Notes under the pieces: model-generated | Database searches by the model: none | What the model was told of the DNA's origin: nothing | The model's input: only the letters and a program-made list of their open reading frames with translations | Part shown: positions 1 through 8,071 of the stretch, in pieces | Position numbering within the stretch: the stretch's first letter is position 1 | Layout of the letters: each line of letters begins with the position of its first letter | Made by a program: the position numbers and the translations under genes | Assembly (NCBI GenBank): GCA_002104905.1 | Contig: MCFE01000907.1 | Coordinates: 1 to 27,227 of the forward strand | Direction of reading: 5' to 3' | Length of the DNA stretch: 27,227 nucleotides | From: Basidiobolus meristosporus CBS 931.73 | Lineage: Eukaryota > Basidiobolomycota > Basidiobolomycetes > Basidiobolales > Basidiobolaceae

Positions 1-424
1 TGCCAACAAGATAACAGTTGCTTTCACAAGAGTTGGAAGTAGAGCTGATTGAGTTACACTCCTGATATGTATACAAGTTTGCAGAGAAATGCAATTCTTC
101 TACTACAGTCCCCACATCCTCCTTTGTTGACAAAGTGGAGATCTCATTGACAGGCAAAGCAACAATGTCAAATTATTAAGGAACTAGCACATTGTATATA
201 GCGGAATTTTGGAACATCAATAGACACATCAGTAATTTGCCACAATTCTTCAAGAGCGGTGCTCCTGAAGATACACTTGAGTATTGCAAGTATCTGTTCT
301 AAAGACTTGCTGATGTGGTGCTATACTTTGCAGAGCTGTCTGAACACCAGGGCATATGGGAACTAATGAGCACAAAATGGTACAAAGTCATGGGCAAAGG
401 GCATTACAGCAGAATTCCTGAAAT
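1..424. other. Unassigned flank left of copia A
   Basis: No complete gene is seen. On the plus strand one frame is protein-like over most of the stretch, with only a few stops. It is open from 303, just after a TAA at 300-302, and runs into the copia A LTR remnant. The residues do not match a family I recognise. It may be a decayed exon or an old transposon. The boundary with the LTR at about 425 is where similarity to the other copia LTRs begins. Confidence 0.3.
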
Positions 425-517
425 GGAATTTGGTCAGTATTCTCTGGGATTTAAATGTAACAATCTAAGTGGCTAAGTTAGGTGAGTATATAGGTGGAAT
501 TACAAGTTTTTACAACA
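425..517 (-). repeat. Copia A 3' LTR, truncated
   Basis: About 93 bp match the pol-proximal end of the 349-350 bp copia LTRs elsewhere in the window and end in TTTTTACAACA, the plus-strand form of the LTR start TGTTGTAAAAA. The rest of this LTR is absent. The adjoining plus-strand CTCCCACTCAGCT (518-530) is the polypurine tract read from the other strand and overlaps the pol stop codon. Confidence 0.75.
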
Positions 518-528
518 CTCCCACTCAG

Positions 529-1487
529 CTAAATGTTCATACTGACTAGTCCTAATTTTGACCTAAGATATTCAAACTTGTCTCCAGCTAATGGTTTGGT
601 AAATATGCCTGCAATCATTACATCTGTAGGACAGTAAGCAAAGCTAACTAAGTTATTCTCTATAGCTTCCCATATGAGATGATGTCTAATATCTATGTGC
701 TTATTTCTAGCATGAAAGGTTGGATCTCTACCTAGCTGTATACATCCTTGATTATCTTGAAATAAAGTAATAGGCATTTTTTGACATTGACCTAAATCTG
801 TATACAGCTTTCTAAACCGCATTGCTTCTTTTGTAGCTTCACAGGCTGCCATGTACTCTGCCTCTGTGGTAGAAAGTGCTACAGTTGGTTGCATTCTTGA
901 ATTCCATGAAATTGCTCTTTTACAGTAAAGAAAGGTGTATCCTGCAGTGGATCTTCTGTCTTCCAAATTTTGTGCCCAATCAGCATTAGAGTATCTCACA
1001 AGATCCTGTTCGGAGTCCTTATAAGTGTATCTTAAGCAGATATCAGCAGTTCCTTTTAGGTATCTAAAAATCTGCTTAACTGCTGCAATATGATCAGATC
1101 CATAGTTCTGATTATATTGGCTGACAACTCCCACTGAATGTGAGATATTGGGATGTGCTCCCGGCATGATATACATCAGACTGCCAACTATAGATTGATA
1201 AGGAAAGTCAGGGCTTTCAGATGGCACCAAGATCTCTTGATTTGGTTGAGTTTTGACCAAGCTAAGGTTTGTCTCCATTAGGGTAGCTGCCGGTATACAG
1301 CCTTCCATTTTGTACTTCTTTAGTATATCTTGAATATACTTGGATTGACTTAGGGTAATAGTCTGAGTATTTCTGTCTATGGAGGACTTAATCCCTAGGT
1401 AGTAACTGAGTTCTCCTAGATCAGACATCTTGAACTCTTTAGATAGGCTGGATTTAGTCTCTTCCAATGTTTCTAGGTTATTGGCGG
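529..1487 (-). pseudogene. Copia A pol: C-terminal reverse transcriptase and RNase H
   Basis: The frame is open for 312 codons (529-1467) and colinear with the last third of the copia F polyprotein. It begins just after the reverse transcriptase active site, runs through the thumb/connection region, and ends with RNase H, including the STTEAEY motif, the FQDNQGC motif and the terminal MNI stop. The fourth RNase H motif reads YSNADW where the intact copy has YSDADW, so an acidic residue is lost. Upstream the frame is broken at 1487/1488, inside the Ala-Ala-Asn-Asn segment after the YxDD motif, by the gypsy-like insertion. It is a fragment and cannot be translated as a working enzyme. The cytosolic reverse-transcription role is known for the family; the inactivity is inferred from the split and the substitution. 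Confidence 0.9.
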
Positions 1488-2291
1488 TGTGGTGGTGTAG
1501 AGGTACTCCTGGGAGAAGCTACACAACTCAAGGTGTGTGAGGTGTCTGATGGGTGCAATAACCTCTGTGTCTAAACTGCTGGTGTCTTTGTCAATATGTT
1601 ACTATGGTAAAAGCTCCTGCTTCTCTAGCTTCCTAGGTGCTCCAAGTGTCTCCAAAGGCCTCTGTGTGTCTTGTGCACTACCCTGAAAAGCTCCTTGATG
1701 GCAGGTCTGAGATGTACTGTTGAAGGCAGGTGCAGTGATCAACTGCTAATCAATAAGGTAGAAGTGTTACTGATAGAAGGGATGATTTATTGATGAGGGA
1801 TTGCTTTCCCTTAAATACTTTTCCTGATTGCCAAGTGATTACTAATGACAAGGTTCTAGAAGATTCTAGGTATCAGTGGAATTCTTGATGACATCACTAC
1901 AAGCTAAAAATATGCCAAGAATGTCCTGGAAGGTTCTAAAAGGCACAGCACTCTCAACCAATCAGGAATCAGTAGTCTGAAACCTGTGCAACATAGAAAT
2001 ACCATATATGGTATTGAAATGATAGAGATTGTAACACAGACCTAGGTCATGTGTCACAGGTACTGACGCGGGTACTTGCCTTATATAGATACATCTACTG
2101 ATCACAAAGCTGAATAACATCTGGGATAACTAATGCTAATAACTAATCAGGGTAAACATCATATGGGGATAATACTGATAATATGGGCAAAAGAAGAATG
2201 GGATAATACTGATAAGATAAAATATGGATAAGTATATCATAATGACTATATGAATAAACTTGTCTGTGGGAGGTATGTTTACCCTACCACA
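1488..2291 (-). repeat. 3' LTR of the gag-pro element (804 bp)
   Basis: Direct repeat of 4301-5104 with the same length and no difference that I could find by reading. In the sense orientation it begins TGTGGTAGGG at 2291 and ends CACCACCACA at 1488. It contains the same CArG palindrome (1998-2015), heat-shock-type motifs (1852-1867 and 1924-1936), TATA-like box (1810-1817) and AATAAA (1786-1791) as the 5' LTR. Confidence 0.93.
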
Positions 2292-2305
2292 TCCACCCCC
2301 CACTT
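2292..2305 (-). other. Polypurine tract of the gag-pro element
   Basis: In the sense orientation the bases directly before the 3' LTR are AAGTGGGGGGTGGA. The position is the one expected for the plus-strand primer of reverse transcription. The 64 bp between this tract and the gag-pro stop codon carry nothing else that I recognise. Confidence 0.75.
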
Positions 2306-2369
2306 GAGCTAAAAAGTTTCAGGGAACTTTTTAGCTAACCACTGTAAGTTTGGAGAACAAAGTGCTCTC

Positions 2370-4226
2370 TCAGTCTTCCTCAATGAAGCCACCTGTCCTT
2401 TCTTGAGATAGAAATCTACATGATGTCATTGATCGGATATTGTTTGAGTCCACACCACAGAAGGTTGCTGTTAGTCCTGGGCTCTCTGAGTATATAGTAT
2501 ACCATGCTGAACCATCTGGGTAGTTCACTGCAGTTGCTCTTGCTTTTACTTCCCATGGTCTTCCAAGAAGTAATTCAAAGTTAGCCTTTGCACAAATGAA
2601 TACTGGGATCTCATGGGGTATTCCTTCAATGATGAGAGGGAAGCTGTGAATAATTCCTAAAAGCTTTGATTGCCCTGAGTTGGCATCCTTCATGCTCCAA
2701 TTGATATTGGTGTCTATGGGCAATAGGTCTTTGCATGGTAGTTGTTTCCAAGCCTCCAAAGGCATCACACATATCTCAGATCCACTGTCTATATGACATA
2801 GGATTTCTTGATTATGCACAGTTCCTGTAGTTGTTGCAGTTGCCACTGAGTAGTAGTGTTTCTGGCTTTGATGCAGCTTACTGATATCTTGGCTTCCTTG
2901 AACTGTCCTGACCTGGTTGCCTTGAGTTGCTTCAATTGGATGCTTTCTTATTCTGATATGCTCATCCAGAGTCTTTCTTACAGATGGTGATACACTGAGT
3001 AGCTCTCCAACCTTGATTGATATGTTGCTTCCTAGTATATGACTTGTCAGAGCCTCTGGGGTACCATTTTGCTTGACTCTAGGCTGCATGTGGTAGTTGT
3101 TGGCCTTGGCAGACTCTTGCAAAATTAATGGGGGTGATGCTTTCTTCTCAATCACAACTTCTGGCTCACATCTTGGTACTTTTGTTGCTGGGCCTGGATT
3201 AGCCATTTTTTCAGGATGGTGTCTCTTTGAAGCATAAGTTGAAGCTATATGATCTTGGGCCTCTCTGGGGTCCTCATAGTGAAAGTTCAGAACTTCAGCT
3301 GGATCAAAGTAGTCAGGATCTTCTTCTTCATGGAGGTGAACCTTTCTTATATGAGAGGTGACTTGCTTGTAGTGAACTCTCATTCCTCCTTGTCCAAATG
3401 CTGTGGATAATTTGTCACCATGCTTACTGACTATGTATCCCTGAGGACTATATAGGACATCACCTGTGGATAGTAATGACTGAAGCTCTTGACAATTTCT
3501 CTTGGAATGGTTGGCAGAGTCACACCACATGCATGTATATTTGACTTTTTTCTCTACTGGCTTCTGACTATATGCTTTGCTGGCAAGTAGCAGAGAGAGT
3601 TTCTCTAGTTGCTGTGTCAGCTCCTGAATTTGAGTGCTTTGATTGCTGGGATTAAGTATGTCTTGGCTATCTTGGATTTGTTCTGGGCTTGAAAGAAGCT
3701 TTCTGATTGGTGAGGTTTCTTCAGGGGCAAATAGAATCTGCTTAGCTAACTGAAATGCAGGCAGTGAACTCATAGCTTTCACAGTAGGATTGTTTTCAAT
3801 CCTTCTCACCAGGTCTTCTGGTAGTGCTCTGAGAAGATAGGCAGATAAAGTGAGATCAGTTATAACTCCTTGGGCTTTCAGTGACTCTCCAATTTGCTCA
3901 AGGCCACTCAGGTATTCTTTCAATGGTAGCAGCTTAAACTTGCAATAAGCAAAGTTCTCCAAGTCTTGAAGTGTGTAGTCAACTTGTCTCTCTCCATATT
4001 CATCAATCAAGTAGCTCTTCAAGAGGGTCCAATTTGTCAGCAGATCATTTCTCTCATATAATGAGAGCATGATCTCATCAGTGCTGTAGGGGGGCATCTC
4101 TTCAGCCATAATGGCCTCAGGTATTTTGTGGGCTCTGCAGAAAAGCTCCCACCTCTTGATGAAAGCTTTAACTTTGGTTCCATCAAAGAAAGGAGTTCCT
4201 TGCATTCCTGGTAAAGGTAGATCCAT
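2370..4226 (-). CDS. Gag-protease polyprotein of a Ty3/gypsy-like element
   Basis: One uninterrupted 618-residue frame. The first 180 residues look like a retrotransposon capsid domain, with an FFDGTKVKAFIKRWE-type opening followed by helical sequence. A glutamine-rich stretch at about 185-215 could form a coiled coil. A zinc knuckle follows (C232, C235, H240, C245; CX2CX4HX4C), expected to bind RNA. After a polar linker comes a retropepsin-type aspartic protease with catalytic D480-S-G (HIDSGSE) and the distal LLLGRPW motif at about 552-558. The ATG at 4226 lies about 50 bp inside the primer-binding site, leaving a short leader. The frame ends about 60 residues after the protease core with TGA at 2370-2372, where an autonomous element would continue into reverse transcriptase. 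The protein should assemble and mature virus-like particles but cannot copy or integrate DNA. It shows no decay. Confidence 0.88.
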   Translation of the reverse strand: MDLPLPGMQGTPFFDGTKVKAFIKRWELFCRAHKIPEAIMAEEMPPYSTDEIMLSLYERNDLLTNWTLLKSYLIDEYGERQVDYTLQDLENFAYCKFKLLPLKEYLSGLEQIGESLKAQGVITDLTLSAYLLRALPEDLVRRIENNPTVKAMSSLPAFQLAKQILFAPEETSPIRKLLSSPEQIQDSQDILNPSNQSTQIQELTQQLEKLSLLLASKAYSQKPVEKKVKYTCMWCDSANHSKRNCQELQSLLSTGDVLYSPQGYIVSKHGDKLSTAFGQGGMRVHYKQVTSHIRKVHLHEEEDPDYFDPAEVLNFHYEDPREAQDHIASTYASKRHHPEKMANPGPATKVPRCEPEVVIEKKASPPLILQESAKANNYHMQPRVKQNGTPEALTSHILGSNISIKVGELLSVSPSVRKTLDEHIRIRKHPIEATQGNQVRTVQGSQDISKLHQSQKHYYSVATATTTGTVHNQEILCHIDSGSEICVMPLEAWKQLPCKDLLPIDTNINWSMKDANSGQSKLLGIIHSFPLIIEGIPHEIPVFICAKANFELLLGRPWEVKARATAVNYPDGSAWYTIYSESPGLTATFCGVDSNNIRSMTSCRFLSQERTGGFIEED

Positions 4227-4277
4227 GGTCTTGATAATTTGTTCTTTCTTAAGTCTTCTAGGGGCAGTTCAGTCAAA

Positions 4278-4296
4278 CCCCCCACGTTGGGTGCCA
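4278..4296 (-). other. Primer-binding site of the gag-pro element
   Basis: Four bases inside the 5' LTR the sense strand reads TGGCACCCAACGTGGGG. TGG pairs with the universal tRNA CCA end. The rest is one base different from the classical lysine-tRNA site TGGCGCCCAACGTGGGG, so a lysine-type or closely similar tRNA is the likely primer. The host tRNA set is needed to decide. Confidence 0.75.
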
Positions 4297-4598
4297 AATA
4301 TGTGGTGGTGTAGAGGTACTCCTGGGAGAAGCTACACAACTCAAGGTGTGTGAGGTGTCTGATGGGTGCAATAACCTCTGTGTCTAAACTGCTGGTGTCT
4401 TTGTCAATATGTTACTATGGTAAAAGCTCCTGCTTCTCTAGCTTCCTAGGTGCTCCAAGTGTCTCCAAAGGCCTCTGTGTGTCTTGTGCACTACCCTGAA
4501 AAGCTCCTTGATGGCAGGTCTGAGATGTACTGTTGAAGGCAGGTGCAGTGATCAACTGCTAATCAATAAGGTAGAAGTGTTACTGATAGAAGGGATGA

Positions 4599-4630
4599 TT
4601 TATTGATGAGGGATTGCTTTCCCTTAAATA
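4599..4630 (-). promoter_or_regulatory. TATA-like box followed by AATAAA in the gag-pro LTR
   Basis: In the sense strand TATTTAAG (4630-4623) is followed about 26 bp later by AATAAA (4604-4599). If transcription begins 25-30 bp after the TATA-like box, the poly(A) signal lies at or just before the start site. It would then be included mainly in transcripts ending in the 3' LTR. A second candidate, TATATAAGG, lies further upstream, so the true start is uncertain. Confidence 0.45.
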
Positions 4631-4664
4631 CTTTTCCTGATTGCCAAGTGATTACTAATGACAA

Positions 4665-4680
4665 GGTTCTAGAAGATTCT
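4665..4680 (-). promoter_or_regulatory. Heat-shock-element-like motif in the LTR
   Basis: Three perfectly alternating pentamer cores: TTC 4667-4669, GAA 4672-4674, TTC 4677-4679, each separated by two bases. That is the consensus for a heat-shock-factor trimer site. It ends about 35 bp upstream of the TATTTAAG box. A second array with one mismatch (TCC, GAA, TTC) lies at 4737-4749. The motif recurs in all three copies of this LTR, including the diverged solo copy. Confidence 0.5.
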
Positions 4681-4810
4681 AGGTATCAGTGGAATTCTTG
4701 ATGACATCACTACAAGCTAAAAATATGCCAAGAATGTCCTGGAAGGTTCTAAAAGGCACAGCACTCTCAACCAATCAGGAATCAGTAGTCTGAAACCTGT
4801 GCAACATAGA

Positions 4811-4828
4811 AATACCATATATGGTATT
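4811..4828. promoter_or_regulatory. 18-bp perfect palindrome with CArG core
   Basis: AATACCATATATGGTATT is its own reverse complement. The core CCATATATGG (4815-4824) fits CC(A/T)6GG, the binding site class of MADS-domain factors such as SRF and Mcm1. It is kept in the 3' LTR (1998-2015) and in the solo LTR inside copia E. Function is inferred from the motif only. Confidence 0.45.
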
Positions 4829-5104
4829 GAAATGATAGAGATTGTAACACAGACCTAGGTCATGTGTCACAGGTACTGACGCGGGTACTTGCCTTATATA
4901 GATACATCTACTGATCACAAAGCTGAATAACATCTGGGATAACTAATGCTAATAACTAATCAGGGTAAACATCATATGGGGATAATACTGATAATATGGG
5001 CAAAAGAAGAATGGGATAATACTGATAAGATAAAATATGGATAAGTATATCATAATGACTATATGAATAAACTTGTCTGTGGGAGGTATGTTTACCCTAC
5101 CACA

Positions 5105-6390
5105 GCGGCTATAATAAGATCATCCATATATTGAGCTAATAGAATTGAATTTGCTCTATCTGGCTTATAGTATATACTATAGTCAGCATTACTCCTTTTG
5201 AAACTCAAAGATTCCAAATAAGAATCTATATTGAAATTCCAGGCTTTTGGCAATTGTTTGAGACCATATAGTGACTTTTTAAGCTTGCAGCCCAAATGGG
5301 GCTTATCTTGGTCAACACACCCACCGGGCTGGTCCATTTACAAATCCTCATCAGGTTCTTCATCCAAAAATGTAGTTTTCACATCCATTTGATGAATAGA
5401 AAACTTATATATGGCTGCAATAGCCAATATTAATCTGATGGAATTAAACTTGGCTACCAGCGCAAAGGTCTCAATATAGTCAAGTCCTTTTGTTTGAGAG
5501 TATTGTTTGGCCACAAGTCTTGCTTTGTATCTTTGAATTGTACTATCAGCCTTGTGTTTTGTCTTGAAGACCCATCTGCATCCAATTGATTTGTGGTTGA
5601 TTGGTATTTTGACTAAGTCCCAGGTTTGATTTTCCATCTGGGCCTGATATTCCTCAGTCATTGCAGATCTCCAGAACTTTGTCTGAGGGCAATTTAGGGC
5701 CTCTTTTACAGTCTGGGGTTCATATATATGGACTGAATAGGCATAGGCTAAGTTTGTATCCTCATTGATGTAGTAATTTAGGCTATTTCTTGTGGATTGC
5801 TGGGCATTTGATACTGGAATGATCACTTCTGGGATATTCCTGGGTACTGATTCTGGCTGAACCACGGTTGTAGAGTCCTCTGGAGTGAGAAAATATCATT
5901 GTTTTGCCCTGATTCAATCCTGACAATTGGTGGTCTTGAGATCAGATTTTTGTCATAATATGATGTCATTTTTTGTGAAAATTTTGAATTTTCATCAAAT
6001 AACACATCCCTAGGCTTGATTAGCTTCTTTGCTTTGGTATTGTAGAGTCTGCAGGCTTTACTCTTATTACAGTAGCTTAAAAATATGCATTTTACACTTT
6101 TTGGCTCAAGTTTTAACTGATTTCTGGGTGGTTTCTTGGCATATGCTGTACACCCAAATATTCGTAGATGCTCTGCACTTGTTCTGTATCCATACCATGC
6201 TTCAAATGGAGTAGAATCACAAAGCTCTCTGCTATAACTCCTATTTTTAAGATATACAGCAGTGGCAACTGATTTTGCCCAAAAATCATTGGATAATTTT
6301 TGATCATGGATCATAGATCTTGCCATATCAATTATTGATCTGTTAGCACATTCTGCTACTCCATTCTGCTGTGGGGAGTATAGTACAGTG
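5105..6390 (-). pseudogene. Copia A pol: integrase C-terminal half and N-terminal reverse transcriptase
   Basis: Colinear with copia F. From 6390 leftward come the end of the integrase core (PQQNG region), the conserved FWAKSVATAVYLKNRS and HLRIFGCTAYAKK segments, the linker, and the reverse transcriptase fingers and palm ending at YMDDLIIAA. Lesions include a nonsense TAA at 5338-5340, where the intact copy has a Tyr codon in the DEDVYMDQP region, a frameshift in the linker around 5823-5890, and several substitutions. The active-site motif is YMDD rather than YVDD, a conservative change. At 5108/5105 the frame runs into the target duplication and the gypsy-like LTR, so apparent codons beyond that point are foreign. 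It abuts the copia B 5' LTR at 6390/6391 with no visible duplication. Confidence 0.88.
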
Positions 6391-6739
6391 TGTTGTAAAG
6401 ATTTGTAATTCCACCTAAGTATTCACCTAACTTAGTGACTTAGATCATTACCCTCAGATCCTAGAGAATACTGACCATATCCCTTGTCAGGATTTACTTG
6501 GAGTATTCTCACCAAATTACCAGGTACCCAGAACATGAAAATTTTCAAAGTTGTCCAAACAGCCCCAAACTTTGCACGCATGTTCTTGGGGCCTTCCTTA
6601 ACCTATTCCACAAGTTTGTAATGCCAAGACCAGGTAAAAGTATAAATACTACTTTTACATTCAATAAATCATCAAGTGAAAACCACATAATCTACTTTCT
6701 CTCCCAATCACTTCCAATATCTCCAAGACTTGTACAACA
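6391..6739 (+). repeat. Copia B 5' LTR (349 bp)
   Basis: Starts TGTTGTAAAG and ends TTGTACAACA. It contains the family's TATAAATA box inside an inverted repeat (about 6645-6670) and AATAAA shortly after it. By eye it resembles the copia D LTR fragment more than it does its own 3' partner. Confidence 0.9.
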
Positions 6740-6770
6740 TTTTATGAACCCTGAGCTGTCAGAAGAAGCT
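6740..6770 (+). other. Degenerate copia B primer-binding site and gag start
   Basis: The bases after the LTR, TTTTATGAACCCTGAGCTGTC, are a decayed form of GGTTATGAGCCCCGAGCTGTC seen in copia E. A few bases later the sequence jumps straight to the integrase C-terminal region, so all of gag, protease and the integrase core are gone. Confidence 0.65.
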
Positions 6771-8071
6771 AATACAGACCAAGTGCAGAACACCCAAGAG
6801 AATTTGGGTGTACAGAATTTACTAAGAAACTACCTGAAAATCAGTCAATATTTGTGCCAAAAAGTGTAAAATGCATATTTTTGGGCTACTGCAATGACAG
6901 TAGAGCATACAGACTCTACAATACCAAAGCAAAGAAGCTAATCCAGTCTAGGGATATATTGTTTGATGAAAATTCAAATTTTTCACCAAAAATGAGTTCA
7001 TATGAAGCAGAAAATATGATCTCAAGTCCACCAATAGTCAGGATTGAATCATAGCAAAACAATGAGAGCATTTTCACTCCAGAGGACTCTACAACTATGG
7101 TTCAGCTCTAATCTGTGCCCAGCAATATCCCAGAGGTCATTGTTTTATTATCAAATGCCAGGAGATCCAACCAGACAAGATATGGCCCTAATTACCAATG
7201 AGGGTACAAACTTAGCCTATCCCTATTCAGTCCATATTAACAAGCCCTGGACTGTAAAAGAGGCCCTAAATTGCCCACAGATGAAGTTTTGGAGGTCTAC
7301 AATGACTGAGGATTATCAGGATCTGATGGAAAATCATACTTGGGACTTAGTCAACTCACCAATAAAGCAAAAGTCAATTGGATGCAGATAGGTCTTTAAG
7401 ATAAAGTACAAGGCTGAAGGTACAGTTGTAAGATACAAAGCAAGACTTGTGGCCAAAGTTAAATCACCAGTCCATCAAATGGATGCAGATTGGCCTTTAA
7501 GACAAAGTACAAGGGTAATGGTACAGTTGAAAGATACAAAGTAAGACTTGTGGCCAAAGAATACTCTCAAACAAAAGGACCTGACTAAGCTGAGACCTTT
7601 GCACCAGTAGCCAAGTTTAACTCCATCAGATTGATATTGGCTATTGCAGCCAAATAAAAGCTTTTCATAAATCAAATAGATGTAAAAGCTGCATTTTTGA
7701 TTGGGGCACTTCATGAGGATGTATATATGAACTAGCCTCCTTGGCTTGCTGACCAGGATAGCCCCCCTTTTGTCTGCAAGCATAAAAAGTCTTTATATGA
7801 ACCCAAACAATCACTGAGAGCCTGGAATTGCAAAATAGATTCTTATTTAGAGTTGTTGAGTCTTGAAAGAAGAAATGTTGACTATTATATACTGTAAGCC
7901 AGATAGAATAAATCCAGTTCTATTAGCTTTATATTTGGATAATCATATTATAGCCACCAACAACTTAGCAACATCAGCAAAGACTAAATCTAGCCTATCT
8001 AGAGAATTCATGATGTCCATTCTAGGACAACTTGGTTGCCACTTAGGTATAAAGTTATCCATAGACATAAG
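6771..8071 (+). pseudogene. Copia B pol remnant: integrase end and reverse transcriptase
   Basis: Similar to copia F from the segment corresponding to PSAEHLRIFGC onward, with recognisable stretches such as PKSVKCIFLGYCN (about 6854-6890) and the block before the reverse transcriptase (about 7200-7390). Many stops and frameshifts break it. About 100 bp of the reverse transcriptase fingers region are duplicated in tandem (7358-7560). The active-site region is altered: the YVDD equivalent near 7935 reads YLDN. At 8071 it is interrupted by a solo LTR, with the 5-bp sequence ATAAG repeated on the other side at 8442-8446. A frame that appears to run to 8201 enters the foreign LTR and is not real past 8071. 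Confidence 0.8.
7358..7560 (+). repeat. Tandem duplication of about 101 bp inside copia B reverse transcriptase
   Basis: GGATGCAGAT occurs at 7380 and again at 7481, each followed by a copy of the KADGT-ERYKARLVAK coding block. The two units are not equal. The first keeps the full spacing upstream of GGATGCAG seen in copia F. The second lacks 7 bp there and reads CAAGGGTAATGG, both features shared with copia D. Confidence 0.75.

Larger units (their letters stand above)
1488..5104 (-). mobile_element. Ty3/gypsy-like LTR retrotransposon with gag-protease only
   Basis: This is a complete insertion. It has two 804-bp LTRs (1488-2291 and 4301-5104) that I could not tell apart by eye, with ends TGTGGT...ACCACA. 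A tRNA-type primer-binding site lies next to the right LTR and a purine tract next to the left one, and a 4-bp target duplication GCGG sits at 1484-1487 and 5105-5108. In the sense (minus) orientation the duplication reads CCGC. The internal region is only 2009 bp and holds a single gag-protease frame. There is no room for reverse transcriptase, RNase H or integrase, so movement must depend on another element's pol. Matching LTRs suggest recent insertion into copia A. Confidence 0.9.
4301..5104 (-). repeat. 5' LTR of the gag-pro element (804 bp)
   Basis: This is the promoter-bearing LTR in the minus-strand sense. Sense order is TGTGGT end at 5104, CArG palindrome at about 4828-4811, a TATATAAGG box near 4900, heat-shock-type motifs at 4749-4737 and 4680-4665, TATTTAAG at 4630-4623, AATAAA at 4604-4599, and CA end at 4301. 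It is flanked on the right by GCGG (5105-5108), half of the target duplication. Confidence 0.93.
425..6390 (-). mobile_element. Copia A, decayed Ty1/copia element, split by a gypsy-like insertion
   Basis: On the minus strand the order is truncated 3' LTR (425-517), polypurine tract, RNase H and reverse transcriptase C-terminus (529-1487), the foreign 3617-bp element, then reverse transcriptase N-terminus and integrase C-terminal half (5105-6390). Removing 1488-5104 plus one copy of the 4-bp duplication GCGG restores colinearity with copia F. The 5' part (integrase core, protease, gag, 5' LTR) is missing because copia B begins abruptly at 6391 and nothing of copia A follows copia B. Confidence 0.85.

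Noticed and set aside
4278-4296. Possible tRNA-Lys gene end
   Set aside because: Only the 3' end of a tRNA is matched, at the position of a primer-binding site next to the LTR.
4037-4353. Minus and plus reading frames of 80-100 codons over the start of gag-pro and the LTR border
   Set aside because: They overlap the gag-pro frame in other phases and run across the primer-binding site into the LTR; shadows of the real frame.
5092-5337. An 81-codon minus frame that seems to end in Ala-Val-Val-Gly
   Set aside because: Its last codons come from the gypsy-like LTR end; only the part from 5105 upward belongs to copia A.
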